Source: Faecalicatena_A orotica (GTDB lineage Bacteria; Bacillota; Clostridia; Lachnospirales; Lachnospiraceae). From it: a stretch of DNA of 64,000 bases. Location of the stretch: assembly GCF_040545875.1 (NCBI RefSeq), contig NZ_JBEPMR010000004.1. One strand, given 5' to 3'. Of the stretch, positions 26,255-33,895 are shown piece after piece (the stretch's first letter is position 1; each line of letters starts with the position of its first letter). Under the pieces are notes generated by a model. The model was not told where the DNA came from, searched no databases, and saw nothing but the letters and a program-made list of their open reading frames with translations. Made by a program: the position numbers and the translations under genes.

Positions 26255-27112
26255 TCAGCAGTACAGACCATGAAAATTCAGAAAACGAGTAATTGATTCC
26301 GCGATCATTTCTGGTTCTTCCCTATGAACATAGTGGCCACACGGCAGATCAATAAACTTTGCATTCTCATTTTCCGAAAAATACTCCCGATGAATCTTTC
26401 CCCACTCCGGAATCTGTTTCAGGTTTCCCTTGTCATGAGATAAAAAGCACAGCACTGGCAGAAACGGGCATTTACCTTCTCCCGCTTTGTGCGCATTTTG
26501 TTTTATTAGATTGATTTCATCAATCATATTTTTACTAAGCAGCTGCTTCGAGGTAATCATATACATTTCTGCCTGCTGTTTTTTGTTTAGATGATTATAC
26601 TTGACTGCCGGATGGGTTTTTACCATAATTTTTGCAGCGGGTTTGCGCAACAAGTGTGCAAGCCACACCTGCCGGGAAAGAAACCGCGGAACCACCAGCG
26701 AATCATAAGCTTTAGGTACTGCCATATCAAGACCTATAATGGCCTTAATTTCCTCAGGGTATTTTTGACTCCAATATATCGCTTCGAGACCAGACATTGA
26801 ATGGGCTGCCGGAATAAACGGCCCGGTGATATCGGCTTTTCTTAACGCCTCCCTCGTTTCTTCCAGAACAGTGTCAATGTCTCTGGGAAGTCCGGTTTGC
26901 CCGCTCCATCCATATCCGGGGCGTTCGACTACCACCATATTAACTTTCCCTGCCAGAAGGTGCCACAACGGTTTAAAATCATAAGTGGGACATTCCGTAC
27001 CAGAGCCTGATAAAAATACAATTGTATTTTCAAAGTCTGTGGGATGTTTGGGGACACGATAAACATGCATATATGTATCATTTACTTTAACGATCTTCCC
27101 TGGTGCCTGCAT
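26255..27112 (-). CDS. Alpha/beta hydrolase
   Basis: 285 aa. The fold is marked by IVFLSGSGTECPTYDFKPLW (oxyanion-hole region), VVERPGYGWS, the nucleophile elbow AAHSMSGLEAI (S105) and the catalytic histidine in LPCGHYVHREEPE. The elbow lacks the usual GxSxG first glycine (HSMSG). No signal peptide is seen, so it should act in the cytoplasm as an esterase or related hydrolase; the substrate is not known. It is co-oriented with the methyltransferase. Confidence 0.8.
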   Translation of the reverse strand: MQAPGKIVKVNDTYMHVYRVPKHPTDFENTIVFLSGSGTECPTYDFKPLWHLLAGKVNMVVVERPGYGWSGQTGLPRDIDTVLEETREALRKADITGPFIPAAHSMSGLEAIYWSQKYPEEIKAIIGLDMAVPKAYDSLVVPRFLSRQVWLAHLLRKPAAKIMVKTHPAVKYNHLNKKQQAEMYMITSKQLLSKNMIDEINLIKQNAHKAGEGKCPFLPVLCFLSHDKGNLKQIPEWGKIHREYFSENENAKFIDLPCGHYVHREEPEMIAESITRFLNFHGLYC

Positions 27113-27154
27113 TCATTCCTCCATTCTTGAACCTAGTACAGCTTTGCCAACTGG

Positions 27155-27595
27155 TCAATACTTCATTATTTCAGATTTTATTGATTCCATCTTCTCCTGA
27201 CACTCACTACATTCTCTATCATGAATAGAGATAATGCCTCCGCATTTTGGACAAGTATATTTCTCTTTCTGATTTTCCATAAACACCTCCAGCCCGTTGT
27301 TTCGAACAAATTCACTATTTTCCATAAGGCTTGCCTGATATCTCTCGTTGTAACTTTTCTCAAGGTTTTTAATCATTTTGCATGGATAGTCTGTACACTC
27401 GAAGCAATATGAGTATCCTTTCACTTTCATACAGTCTTTTATTTTACATTTGCGGCAGTGCTTAGGTTTGCCTTCATCACTATTCAGACAACCCATACAT
27501 GGCTTTTTATGATAACAGTGTTTATAACATACCTTACAGTTCATCCCACAAGGGGCAAACATAATAGTGTCAATACACTCATCTGGCATTTTCAT
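27155..27595 (-). CDS. DUF3795 cysteine-rich protein
   Basis: 146 aa from ATG 27595 (GAAGGGA upstream). FAPCGMNCKVCYKHCYHKKPCMGC, HCRKCKIKDCMKVKGYSYCFECTDYPCKMIKNL gives the DUF3795 cysteine order. Unlike the protein at 20790-21122, the C-terminus adds a CPKCGG...CSEC zinc-ribbon pattern (about residues 111-133). Metal binding is likely; the function of the family is not known. Confidence 0.78.
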   Translation of the reverse strand: MKMPDECIDTIMFAPCGMNCKVCYKHCYHKKPCMGCLNSDEGKPKHCRKCKIKDCMKVKGYSYCFECTDYPCKMIKNLEKSYNERYQASLMENSEFVRNNGLEVFMENQKEKYTCPKCGGIISIHDRECSECQEKMESIKSEIMKY

Positions 27596-27678
27596 ATGAT
27601 TCTCCCTTCGTGTCATATATTTAACCTGATTGCATCACTTGTTCTAAAAATCCAACGCCATACTTCCTTTCCATAACC

Positions 27679-28236
27679 TTACCCCTTCTTTGTCCTTTTT
27701 ATCAAAATGAGGGCAAGAATGGAAACAACCATATATCCGATGATGGCAATTACAGATGCCTCAATGCCAAATTCTCCTCCTAATAAAAAATGATTTGCTG
27801 TCCAGCACATAGTTAAACATGGAATATCTATTTGGTTCCACACCGATATGCAGAATACCGCCGACAATTATTATATTCCACAGACTGTGTACAATTGCGC
27901 TGTTCCAAATATTACCGCTTTCGTATGTAACAGATCTGCTCCGATAAGATGGGATAAGGCAAAGATGACGGATGAAATGATAACCGCGGCATTAAATTTT
28001 ACAGCACCTGTAACCGTATAACAAATCTCACCTGTACTCATAGGCGTGATTTCCCATTTTCCGGCCATATGAAAATAAGCACTTCCTACTGCATCAGGTA
28101 ATCCAATTACTGTAACAGCCTGACCGATTAATACAGCGGCAAGCTGTGATATGATAAGAGAAACATAAGCCAATACTACAGTTGCTATGGCTTGTTTTGT
28201 AGTTACTTTTGCAGGTGTACTTAATAGTTTATACAT
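27679..28236 (-). pseudogene. Decayed CPBP-family intramembrane metalloprotease gene
   Basis: The 5' frame (28236-27871) gives an N-terminal membrane region and VIISSVIFALSHL, the second CPBP motif, then runs to a stop in FGTAQLYTVCGI. A +1/-1 shift picks up AIVHSLWNIIIVGGILHIGVE, the third CPBP motif, and another shift leads to LLGGEFGIEASVIAIIGYMVVSI, ending at 27679. The first CPBP motif (EExxxR) is missing, so a deletion between TGEICYTVTG and KFNAAVI is also likely. At least two frameshifts make a functional protease improbable. Confidence 0.75.
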
Positions 28237-28624
28237 CTTTTACTGCTCCTTGCAGATTCTGATCCGGTATTATATCTTCAATTTTCACATTAGAAGTCTC
28301 ATCTACCGGTTTAAAATAATAAAATGTGATATCTTCCCCGATTTCCCATTTTGAAAAATCCAGACCTGATTTTGAACAGTCCAATACCAGCTCATCAGAT
28401 GAAAAATCATCGGTTTCCTGATTCAGCCTTACCGTCATTGTTTTATCAGTATCCTCTTTAGCCACTATTTGTGCATAAGAATGATATAAGTGGTCATACT
28501 CACCACCTGTTCTGAGATCATCCCGGGCACCATCCGTTCCGTCCCGGAAGCCCCAGTTTATCACAATCCACCCTGTAATTACAATGAATATTGCAGCAAT
28601 GATTAACGCGATTCTTTTCTTCAT
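28229..28624 (-). CDS. Small exported/membrane-anchored protein (131 aa)
   Basis: The N-terminus (RIALIIAAIFIVITGWIVI) is a single hydrophobic segment, either an uncleaved anchor or a signal peptide. The remaining 105 residues are acidic and polar. They include VRLNQETDDFSSDELVLDCSKSGLDFSKWEIGEDITFYYFKPVD, which resembles a small beta-barrel domain. No family is recognised. It overlaps the start of the CPBP pseudogene by 8 bases, implying a former two-gene operon. Confidence 0.6.
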   Translation of the reverse strand: MKKRIALIIAAIFIVITGWIVINWGFRDGTDGARDDLRTGGEYDHLYHSYAQIVAKEDTDKTMTVRLNQETDDFSSDELVLDCSKSGLDFSKWEIGEDITFYYFKPVDETSNVKIEDIIPDQNLQGAVKDV

Positions 28625-28688
28625 ACGCCTTGTCCTCTGAAGCTCCTAAAAAGCTCCATGAATGTAATCTCACAAGTATCCTGAACAA

Positions 28689-28735
28689 AATCCTTGATAT
28701 TAGTATACTGAACCAGTATCAAAATATCAAGGATT
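28689..28735. repeat. Nested palindrome upstream of the lipoprotein gene
   Basis: AATCCTTGATATT (28689-28701) and AATATCAAGGATT (28723-28735) are perfect 13-bp arms. Inside lies a second perfect hairpin, ATACTG/CAGTAT around AAC (28705-28719). A third dyad, AGACGA/TCGTCT, follows at 28751-28772. There is no T tract, so regulatory binding is more likely than termination. Confidence 0.6.
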
Positions 28736-28759
28736 GACTGGTTGTACACCAGACGATGG

Positions 28760-28788
28760 TTGACGTTCGTCTATCAGAGCTATAGAAT
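28760..28788 (+). promoter_or_regulatory. Promoter of the lipoprotein gene
   Basis: TTGACG (28760-28765), 17-base spacer, TAGAAT (28783-28788), 41 bases upstream of the ATG. The TCGTCT arm of a dyad at 28751-28772 runs into the spacer. Confidence 0.6.
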
Positions 28789-28829
28789 GTAATTAAATAC
28801 TACAAATATTTATGAAAGGGGATGTTTCT

Positions 28830-29477
28830 ATGAAAAAAGGTACTATCTCTCTGTTTGGTCTGGTTTTAGTCCTGATTATGACTGTCGTACTTACCGGCTG
28901 TTCCAGTAATAAATCTGCCGATAGCGGGCAGACCGGGGATTCCTCTGACAAGGCACAAAGTAATGCTGCAAATTCTTCCGAAACTCCGTCTCCAGAACCC
29001 CCAGAACTACAGCCCGAAGAAAATCCCCCTTCACAAAATACAGATGATTCTATAGAATTATCCGGTTATATGAATGAAGAGAGCCTGCCATCTATGGTTC
29101 AGGAATTGGGACTTACGAAAGCAGAAGGTGAACAGTTTGGAGAATTAGGCGAACGATTTGAAGGGAACGGTATTTCCGTAGAATGGCAGCCTTCGTCCGG
29201 GACCAATCCCTCTATTCCCATCACAGTCCAATGCTCGGATAATTACAGTGTAAGCATGCAGGGTGTGTCTTGCGGAAATTCTTATGAAGACACAAAATCC
29301 AGTCTTCTTCAGAACGGCTGGCGGGCCGTTGGAACAGATACCAAGCACCCTAATTCATTTTTAATGGAAACAGATAATAATGAAAGGTTCCTGATATCAC
29401 TGACACTGGATAGTTCAGACAGCGTAAGTGAATGGGATTGGTGTAACTGGCCGCAGGGGAATCTGGTTGTACAATAG
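28830..29477 (+). CDS. Putative lipoprotein, function unknown
   Basis: 215 aa from ATG 28830 (AAAGGGGA upstream). Signal sequence MKKGTISLFGLVLVLIMTVVLTGC ends in a canonical lipobox (Cys24). A low-complexity linker rich in Ser, Pro and Glu (about 25-75) precedes a globular domain of about 140 residues containing two cysteines (QCSDN, SCGNS) and a tryptophan-rich end. It should be tethered on the outer face of the membrane. The gene has its own promoter with elaborate palindromes upstream. No family is recognised. Confidence 0.75.
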   Translation: MKKGTISLFGLVLVLIMTVVLTGCSSNKSADSGQTGDSSDKAQSNAANSSETPSPEPPELQPEENPPSQNTDDSIELSGYMNEESLPSMVQELGLTKAEGEQFGELGERFEGNGISVEWQPSSGTNPSIPITVQCSDNYSVSMQGVSCGNSYEDTKSSLLQNGWRAVGTDTKHPNSFLMETDNNERFLISLTLDSSDSVSEWDWCNWPQGNLVVQ

Positions 29478-29542
29478 GAAGATAATACAAAGAGTTTATA
29501 AAGTACTAAGGCCAGTGGCTGCTATTTTATGGTTCTTGCTTT

Positions 29543-29567
29543 GAGCCGCCCACTATTGGACGGCTCT
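29543..29567 (+). terminator. Hairpin after the lipoprotein gene (copy 1 of a repeated hairpin)
   Basis: GAGCCG (29543-29548) pairs with CGGCTC (29561-29566), with CCA/TGG inside. It is followed by TTGTTAAT, a modest T tract. An almost identical hairpin, differing in one loop base, is at 30574-30598. Confidence 0.6.
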
Positions 29568-29569
29568 TG

Positions 29570-29947
29570 TTAATATCCCCTCTCCGCAAATATCTTTTTC
29601 GCAGTAAAAACAGCATTCAATACTCTCGGAAATCCCGTATATGGGATACATTGTAAAAATGTCTCTATGACCTTCTGCGGCGGGATGCCTACATTTAAAG
29701 CCCCATTGATATGAACCTCCAGCTGCGGTTCGCAGCCCCCTAAAGTAAGCAGGCTGGTAATTGTAATCAGTTCCCTCTCCTGCATACTCATTTCTTTTCT
29801 TGTGTAAATATCTCCAAATGCAAATTCAACTATGAATTTACCCAGATCCGGTGAGATATCCTCCAGTGACCGAATGACAGCCTCACCGCCTGCACCGTCA
29901 ATTTCTTTTAAGCGTTTCATTCCATTTTCATATCTCGTTTCTTTCAT
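29570..29947 (-). CDS. Carboxymuconolactone decarboxylase family protein
   Basis: 125 aa. SLLTLGGCEPQLEVHINGALNVGIPPQKVIETFLQCIPYTGFPRVLNA is the CMD/AhpD-like signature with the conserved EVHxxGALNxG helix. The AhpD CxxC is absent, so this is the CMD-type rather than the peroxiredoxin-reductase type. Members are decarboxylases or small redox proteins; the substrate is not evident. AAGGAGG precedes ATG 29947. It is divergent from a MerR regulator and has a MerR-style promoter. Confidence 0.82.
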   Translation of the reverse strand: MKETRYENGMKRLKEIDGAGGEAVIRSLEDISPDLGKFIVEFAFGDIYTRKEMSMQERELITITSLLTLGGCEPQLEVHINGALNVGIPPQKVIETFLQCIPYTGFPRVLNAVFTAKKIFAERGY

Positions 29948-29979
29948 TTGATTTTACCTCCTTAAGCGATTACAATATA

Positions 29980-30010
29980 AGCATATTTCTTAGACTATAC
30001 TGTAAGTCAA
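29980..30010 (-). promoter_or_regulatory. MerR-type promoter of the CMD gene, 19-bp spacer
   Basis: On the minus strand TTGACT (30010-30005) and TATGCT (29985-29980) are separated by 19 bases, the over-long spacer typical of MerR-activated promoters. The spacer holds TACAGTATAGTCTA, a dyad with one mismatch. The divergent merR-like gene follows directly, and a TATACT box for it lies inside the dyad. Confidence 0.7.
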
Positions 30011-30037
30011 GAGTTTTTTAGGAGGTGGGTATAACTT

Positions 30038-30391
30038 ATGACAATAGGTGAATTATCAAAGGTGACAAATATCAGCGAATATACACTGCGATATTATGAG
30101 AAGAAGGGATTGATCCGCGTAAGCCGTGATCCTATAGGCAGGCGCTGCTACGAGCAGGGCGATATAGAATGGGTAAAATTTATCCAAAGGTTAAAAGATA
30201 CCGGCATGCTTCTGAGAGATATCGAAAAATATTCAAAGCTTCGATATGAAGGGGCAGCTACCATGCCGGAACGGTTAGAGATGCTTCAGGGGCACAGGTT
30301 GTATGTTCTTGAACAGCAGAAGAAATGGGCTGAATATCTGGATAATCTGGATTGTAAGATCGAGTTCTATAAAAACAGTATTCCTGATTAG
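30038..30391 (+). CDS. MerR-family transcriptional regulator
   Basis: 117 aa, ATG 30038 after AGGAGGTGGGTATAACTT. MTIGELSKVTNISEYTLRYYEKKGLIRVSRD is the MerR HTH and YYE wing start, followed by the coiled dimerisation helix (LEMLQGHRLYVLEQQKKWAEYLDNLDCKIEFYKN). No metal-binding cysteine pair is present. It is therefore of the small-molecule or redox type and short, without a large ligand domain. It is divergent from the CMD gene. Confidence 0.88.
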   Translation: MTIGELSKVTNISEYTLRYYEKKGLIRVSRDPIGRRCYEQGDIEWVKFIQRLKDTGMLLRDIEKYSKLRYEGAATMPERLEMLQGHRLYVLEQQKKWAEYLDNLDCKIEFYKNSIPD

Positions 30392-30464
30392 CACACTATC
30401 AGTATCTTCTTTATCCCTTTCTTATCTTGCGAAATATATTTCTTATCTTGTCCACCCGAAAACT

Positions 30465-30486
30465 TATGTTCCCGCATGCGAACATA
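30465..30486. repeat. Short palindrome between merR and fic
   Basis: TATGTTC (30465-30471) and GAACATA (30480-30486) are perfect 7-bp arms with 8 bases between. A second pair, GCAATTT/AAATTGC, follows at about 30511-30535. Neither has a T tract, and their role is not clear. Confidence 0.4.
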
Positions 30487-30573
30487 GGGTATAAACAGCA
30501 GCAATTTGTATAAAAGTACCCTCATTTTAAATTGCAGCTGTATCCCCTTTTGTTATTTGCTTCGAAAAAAATT

Positions 30574-30598
30574 GAGCCGCCCAGTATTGGACGGCTCT
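30574..30598 (-). terminator. Terminator of the fic gene (copy 2 of a repeated hairpin)
   Basis: GAGCCG/CGGCTC stem with CCA/TGG inside. On the minus strand it is followed by a run of seven T, directly after the Fic gene. It matches the hairpin at 29543-29567 at all but one base. Confidence 0.75.
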
Positions 30599-30656
30599 CT
30601 TTATAAAAAACGCTATATTTAGCATAATTCTTATTAACATTCTTCATTTATTCGTT

Positions 30657-31547
30657 TTAATACTGGATTCTAAAGTAATCCAGATAAGCTTTATATTCAT
30701 CCTGCGCTGTCAGGCAGGTATCCGTCAAATACCCTTTTTCATTGCCCCATTCCTTCAAGCCACGATAGTAGAACATTTTCAGACTATCATCAAGGATAAA
30801 CGGAACAATATTGTATTTCAGGCACTCTTTAAACATAATCAACCTACCCACACGACCGTTTCCATCCTGAAACGGATGAATTCTTTCAAACTTCACATGA
30901 AAGTCCAGAATATCTTCAAAAGTTTTTTCTTTCTTAATATTATACTCTGTCAGCAGTACTTTCATTTTATCAGCAACTTCTTCTGGAAGTGCAGTGGACA
31001 AGCCGCCCACCTCATTAGGCATTTTTTTATAATCACCCACAGTGAACCAATCTTTCCGGGAGTCACTGGTCCCATTTTTTAAGATCAAATGAAGCCCTTT
31101 GATGAACTTTTCTGTCAATGTCAGTTTTGCATTGTCAATAATCATATCAATACAGCGAAAATGATTGGCCGTTTCAATTATATCGTCCACATTAAGAACT
31201 TCATTTTCTACACCAATGGTATTCGTTTCAAAAATATATCTGGTTAGATCATGGGTCAGATGGCTGCCTTCCATATGGTTCGAGTTATAAGTCATATCAA
31301 TCTGTGTCTTGTGGTAAATACCACCAGAATATTTCTTTTTCTTTTCATCCTGCAGAATATCCAACAATGTTTTAGGCTGTTCTTTTTTCTTATTGGAACG
31401 CTCCGGCTTTTCTGCATTTTCCGGAATATTCCAAGTCTTGCCGGTAAGAAATGCACCGCTTACTCGTCCCTGAGCGCAATAGTTTCTTACGCTGCGTTCC
31501 GAAACATTCCATTTTTTTGCTATCTTAGTAACTGAAAGATATCGCAT
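30657..31547 (-). CDS. Fic-domain protein with N-terminal HTH and inhibitory helix
   Basis: 296 aa. The Fic active site HPFQDGNGR (H224-R232) is complete. An inhibitory motif of the (S/T)xxxE(G/N) type, SNHMEG (S89, E93), lies N-terminal to it, placing it in the class II auto-inhibited group. Residues 1-45 form a MerR-like/HTH_17 DNA-binding segment (YLSVTKIAKKWNVSERSVRNYCAQGRV). Fic enzymes usually transfer AMP from ATP to a hydroxyl on a target protein. The HTH suggests autoregulation. No antitoxin gene adjoins it, in keeping with in-cis inhibition. Confidence 0.85.
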   Translation of the reverse strand: MRYLSVTKIAKKWNVSERSVRNYCAQGRVSGAFLTGKTWNIPENAEKPERSNKKKEQPKTLLDILQDEKKKKYSGGIYHKTQIDMTYNSNHMEGSHLTHDLTRYIFETNTIGVENEVLNVDDIIETANHFRCIDMIIDNAKLTLTEKFIKGLHLILKNGTSDSRKDWFTVGDYKKMPNEVGGLSTALPEEVADKMKVLLTEYNIKKEKTFEDILDFHVKFERIHPFQDGNGRVGRLIMFKECLKYNIVPFILDDSLKMFYYRGLKEWGNEKGYLTDTCLTAQDEYKAYLDYFRIQY

Positions 31548-31796
31548 ATGCTCCCCTCCGTTAAGAATTGAATCAATAATTATACTAATCTATGTATAGT
31601 ATATCACATTATCGGCAATGTTTTTCAATTATTTATGTGACTTCTAGTATTTAATTGCCGTTTCTGGTAATTTCAAAGTCCATAGTTACTGATTTGCTGA
31701 TTTTAACATGAACATAAACGTACAACTTTCAAGAAAGATAAACCACCAGACGCAAAACATTTGATGTCTGCAGACCATTTTATAGAGTTTCTATTC

Positions 31797-31934
31797 TCAA
31801 CTCCTACATGCTCCCTTTCTGCCTCGTTTCTTTATATTGATATAGTAAGTATTACTCGATATTATTTCTGCCGCAGCCACTACTGATATCGCTGCTATGG
31901 CAATGTACTTTATTACTAAAAACACTCTTTTCAT
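31797..31934 (-). CDS. Small membrane protein with basic tail (45 aa)
   Basis: ATG 31934 has AGGAGG (31942-31947) at 7 bases, located at the end of the previous gene. The frame ends in TGA at 31797. The product has one hydrophobic helix (about residues 4-27, VFLVIKYIAIAAISVVAAAEIISS) and a positively charged tail (NIKKRGRKGACRS). It is third in a run after the TetR regulator and the 96-aa membrane protein. No family is recognised. Confidence 0.55.
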   Translation of the reverse strand: MKRVFLVIKYIAIAAISVVAAAEIISSNTYYINIKKRGRKGACRS

Positions 31935-31951
31935 AAATAGGCCTCCTGTAA

Positions 31952-32242
31952 TTATTTTTTCCTTAATATTGCCAGTTCAATAATTTGTGCAAGTAAAATC
32001 AGACCGCCGCATATAAAACAGGCTTTTGCAGCTTTATGATATCCTTTTTCATCAAGCGGTACAGCACCTGCTATAAGCCCGGCACCTGTCAAAAATGCGA
32101 ATGTTTTTCCTATCAGGCGGACAGGACGGATACTCCACATTAAGTTAAGTGATTTATCAAGTATTTTAGCTGCCCCCTCAAAAGTCTTTTCAATCGTATC
32201 TCCAAAATGTTCCATTGTGTTTTCAAATTTTTGTTCTGTCAT
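31952..32242 (-). CDS. Small membrane protein (96 aa)
   Basis: Soluble acidic N-terminus (MTEQKFENTMEHFGDTIEKTFEGAAKIL) followed by two hydrophobic segments (about 45-62, GKTFAFLTGAGLIAGAV; 72-92, ACFICGGLILLAQIIELAIL) and a KK end. GGAGGAT lies upstream. It sits 64 bases after the TetR gene and 17 before the 45-aa gene, so the three probably share the promoter at 33006-33026. It may be the target of that regulator. Function unknown. Confidence 0.65.
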   Translation of the reverse strand: MTEQKFENTMEHFGDTIEKTFEGAAKILDKSLNLMWSIRPVRLIGKTFAFLTGAGLIAGAVPLDEKGYHKAAKACFICGGLILLAQIIELAILRKK

Positions 32243-32306
32243 ATTTTAATCCTCCTACTCAATAATTGATTTTTATGTATAGTTCTGTAAGGAAAATGAG
32301 TGTCTA

Positions 32307-32954
32307 TTAATCATCAAGTTCCATTTCTTTAAAGGAATGCACTGCAATCTCTTTGATTTCATCATCAATAAGCGGAAGTCCCATAGCCTCAAGCATTGTT
32401 CCGATACAGGTTAACTTGTCCATCATCTCCTCTACGGAACCGGGGTAAACAGATGGCGCCAGCCACAAATTTATCAATAACGGAAGTAATTCTGAAAGTT
32501 CTTTGGGAAATTTTGCTTTTATTGATCCATCATGCTGCCCTTCTTTAATTAATTCGAACCATAAAGGGGCAATTAACCGTCTGTCCGTTTCAATCATTCT
32601 TGCTAATATTCGTGGGTTTTTCAGCATAGGAAGAGTATGTTTGTTTAATTGTGACCTTTTCACATCCACACGGTTAATCTTAATGACTTCACGCATTTTC
32701 TGCAGGCCATTCAAATCTTTACGCTGTTTGACAATTGTAAAAGGATTGTTTTCAAAGAACATTTTATCTCCTATCGCGTCCATAATTTCTTCTTTAGACC
32801 TAAAGTGATGATAAACTGCCCCTCTGGTTAACCCGCCAAGCTCCTCTACGATATCCTGAATGGTTGTGCTGTCATATCCCTTTTCCAAAAATAAACGCTG
32901 TGATACTTCCATTATCTTTTCGATAGTAACTTCAGGAAATTTGTTTCGAGCCAT
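32307..32954 (-). CDS. TetR-family regulator (copy 1)
   Basis: 215 aa from ATG 32954, which has GGGAGGAT upstream; the ORF extends further without a ribosome-binding site. The N-terminal HTH is QRLFLEKGYDSTTIQDIVEELGGLTRGAVYHHFRSKEEIMDAIG. Its opening MARNKFPEVTIEKI closely resembles the regulator at 33179-33820 (MAGNKFPEITEKMI), so the two are paralogues. The same palindrome lies upstream of both, which suggests mutual or shared control. It leads a three-gene run with two small membrane proteins. Confidence 0.88.
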   Translation of the reverse strand: MARNKFPEVTIEKIMEVSQRLFLEKGYDSTTIQDIVEELGGLTRGAVYHHFRSKEEIMDAIGDKMFFENNPFTIVKQRKDLNGLQKMREVIKINRVDVKRSQLNKHTLPMLKNPRILARMIETDRRLIAPLWFELIKEGQHDGSIKAKFPKELSELLPLLINLWLAPSVYPGSVEEMMDKLTCIGTMLEAMGLPLIDDEIKEIAVHSFKEMELDD

Positions 32955-33005
32955 AATAATCCTCCCTTCTCTTAGTTTTCTCATACTTAACATTAGCGTT
33001 CATAA

Positions 33006-33026
33006 TCATTCATTCTGTATGTATGA
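33006..33026. promoter_or_regulatory. TetR operator in front of copy 1
   Basis: TCATTCAT (33006-33013) and ATGTATGA (33019-33026) flank TCTGT. This matches the site at 33848-33868 except for one base. It lies about 52 bases upstream of the regulator's ATG. Confidence 0.7.
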
Positions 33027-33042
33027 TTATAGGTAAAAATAA

Positions 33043-33061
33043 ATTACCCCTTTCAGGTAAT
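33043..33061 (-). terminator. Terminator of TetR copy 2
   Basis: ATTACC and GGTAAT form a perfect 6-bp stem around 7 bases. It is followed on the minus strand by TTATTTTT. Confidence 0.55.
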
Positions 33062-33178
33062 CTATTTTCCCTTGCTCAGTGTGTCGTGCATTCCTGATAT
33101 CTGCGGATTTCTCCGCACACTTTCTGTCCCTAAAGTTATATTGAACCAATTCGCAATCCGCTTCGCTGTTTCCTCGAT

Positions 33179-33820
33179 TCAGTGAAATAATACGTCACAC
33201 ATTTTTTCAATCGCCCTGGCCATTTCGTCATCCATAAGATCAAGGCCAACACTTTCCAGCATAATCCTGATATATTTTAGTTTCAGCAAGAACTTCTCTT
33301 TTGTCGTATTGAATATCATCGGGCTTAACCAGATACTGAAAAAAACAGTTATTATCTCGGCAAGGACATCAGCATCTTCACATTTAATAGATCCATCAAT
33401 GATTCCCTCTTCAATATAAACCTGTGTCATAGGAATCACTGAGTTTTGGCAGTCCAGCAGATACGCAGATACTAATTTGGGACTTTTATAAAAAGTCTGG
33501 GAGAGCATGGAATACATCTGTATCTGTTCATCATCAAAAAGGGGAGCGATTAACAACTTCTGTAATTTTTCCAATCCGTTTAATGAAGTCTCCTCTTTTA
33601 ATTTATAAAAAGAAGTTGTTTCGTTAAACATATAAGCAGTAACAGCATCTAACATTTCTTCCTTTCCTCTAAAATGATGATAAATAGCACCTCTTGTAAG
33701 CCCGCATGCATCTGCAATACCCTGCAATGTGACTTTTTCATATCCGTTTTCAAGAAAGAGCTTTTTTGCTGTATCCAGTATCATTTTTTCGGTGATTTCG
33801 GGGAATTTATTTCCTGCCAT
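33179..33820 (-). CDS. TetR-family regulator (copy 2)
   Basis: 213 aa from ATG 33820 (AAGGGAGAT upstream). The HTH reads KKLFLENGYEKVTLQGIADACGLTRGAIYHHFRGKEEMLDAV. The effector domain differs from copy 1 but keeps its length and similar blocks (LLPLLINLWLAP / IITVFFSIWLSP). The two probably arose by duplication. An ideal palindrome precedes the start. No other gene is downstream before the terminator at 33043-33061, so autoregulation or cross-regulation of copy 1 is likely. Confidence 0.88.
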   Translation of the reverse strand: MAGNKFPEITEKMILDTAKKLFLENGYEKVTLQGIADACGLTRGAIYHHFRGKEEMLDAVTAYMFNETTSFYKLKEETSLNGLEKLQKLLIAPLFDDEQIQMYSMLSQTFYKSPKLVSAYLLDCQNSVIPMTQVYIEEGIIDGSIKCEDADVLAEIITVFFSIWLSPMIFNTTKEKFLLKLKYIRIMLESVGLDLMDDEMARAIEKMCDVLFH

Positions 33821-33847
33821 TTTCGAATTATCTCCCTTATGCAATCT

Positions 33848-33868
33848 TCATACATTCTGTATGTATGA
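33848..33868. promoter_or_regulatory. TetR operator in front of copy 2
   Basis: TCATACAT (33848-33855) and ATGTATGA (33861-33868) are perfect 8-bp arms around TCTGT, 28 bases upstream of the ATG. Confidence 0.75.
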
Positions 33869-33895
33869 TTATGATAACATTGTCTTTAAGAAAAG

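Noticed and set aside
30465..30486. LexA/SOS box
   Set aside because: The arms are GTTC...GAAC, the reverse of the Firmicute GAAC...GTTC order, and neither neighbour is an SOS gene.
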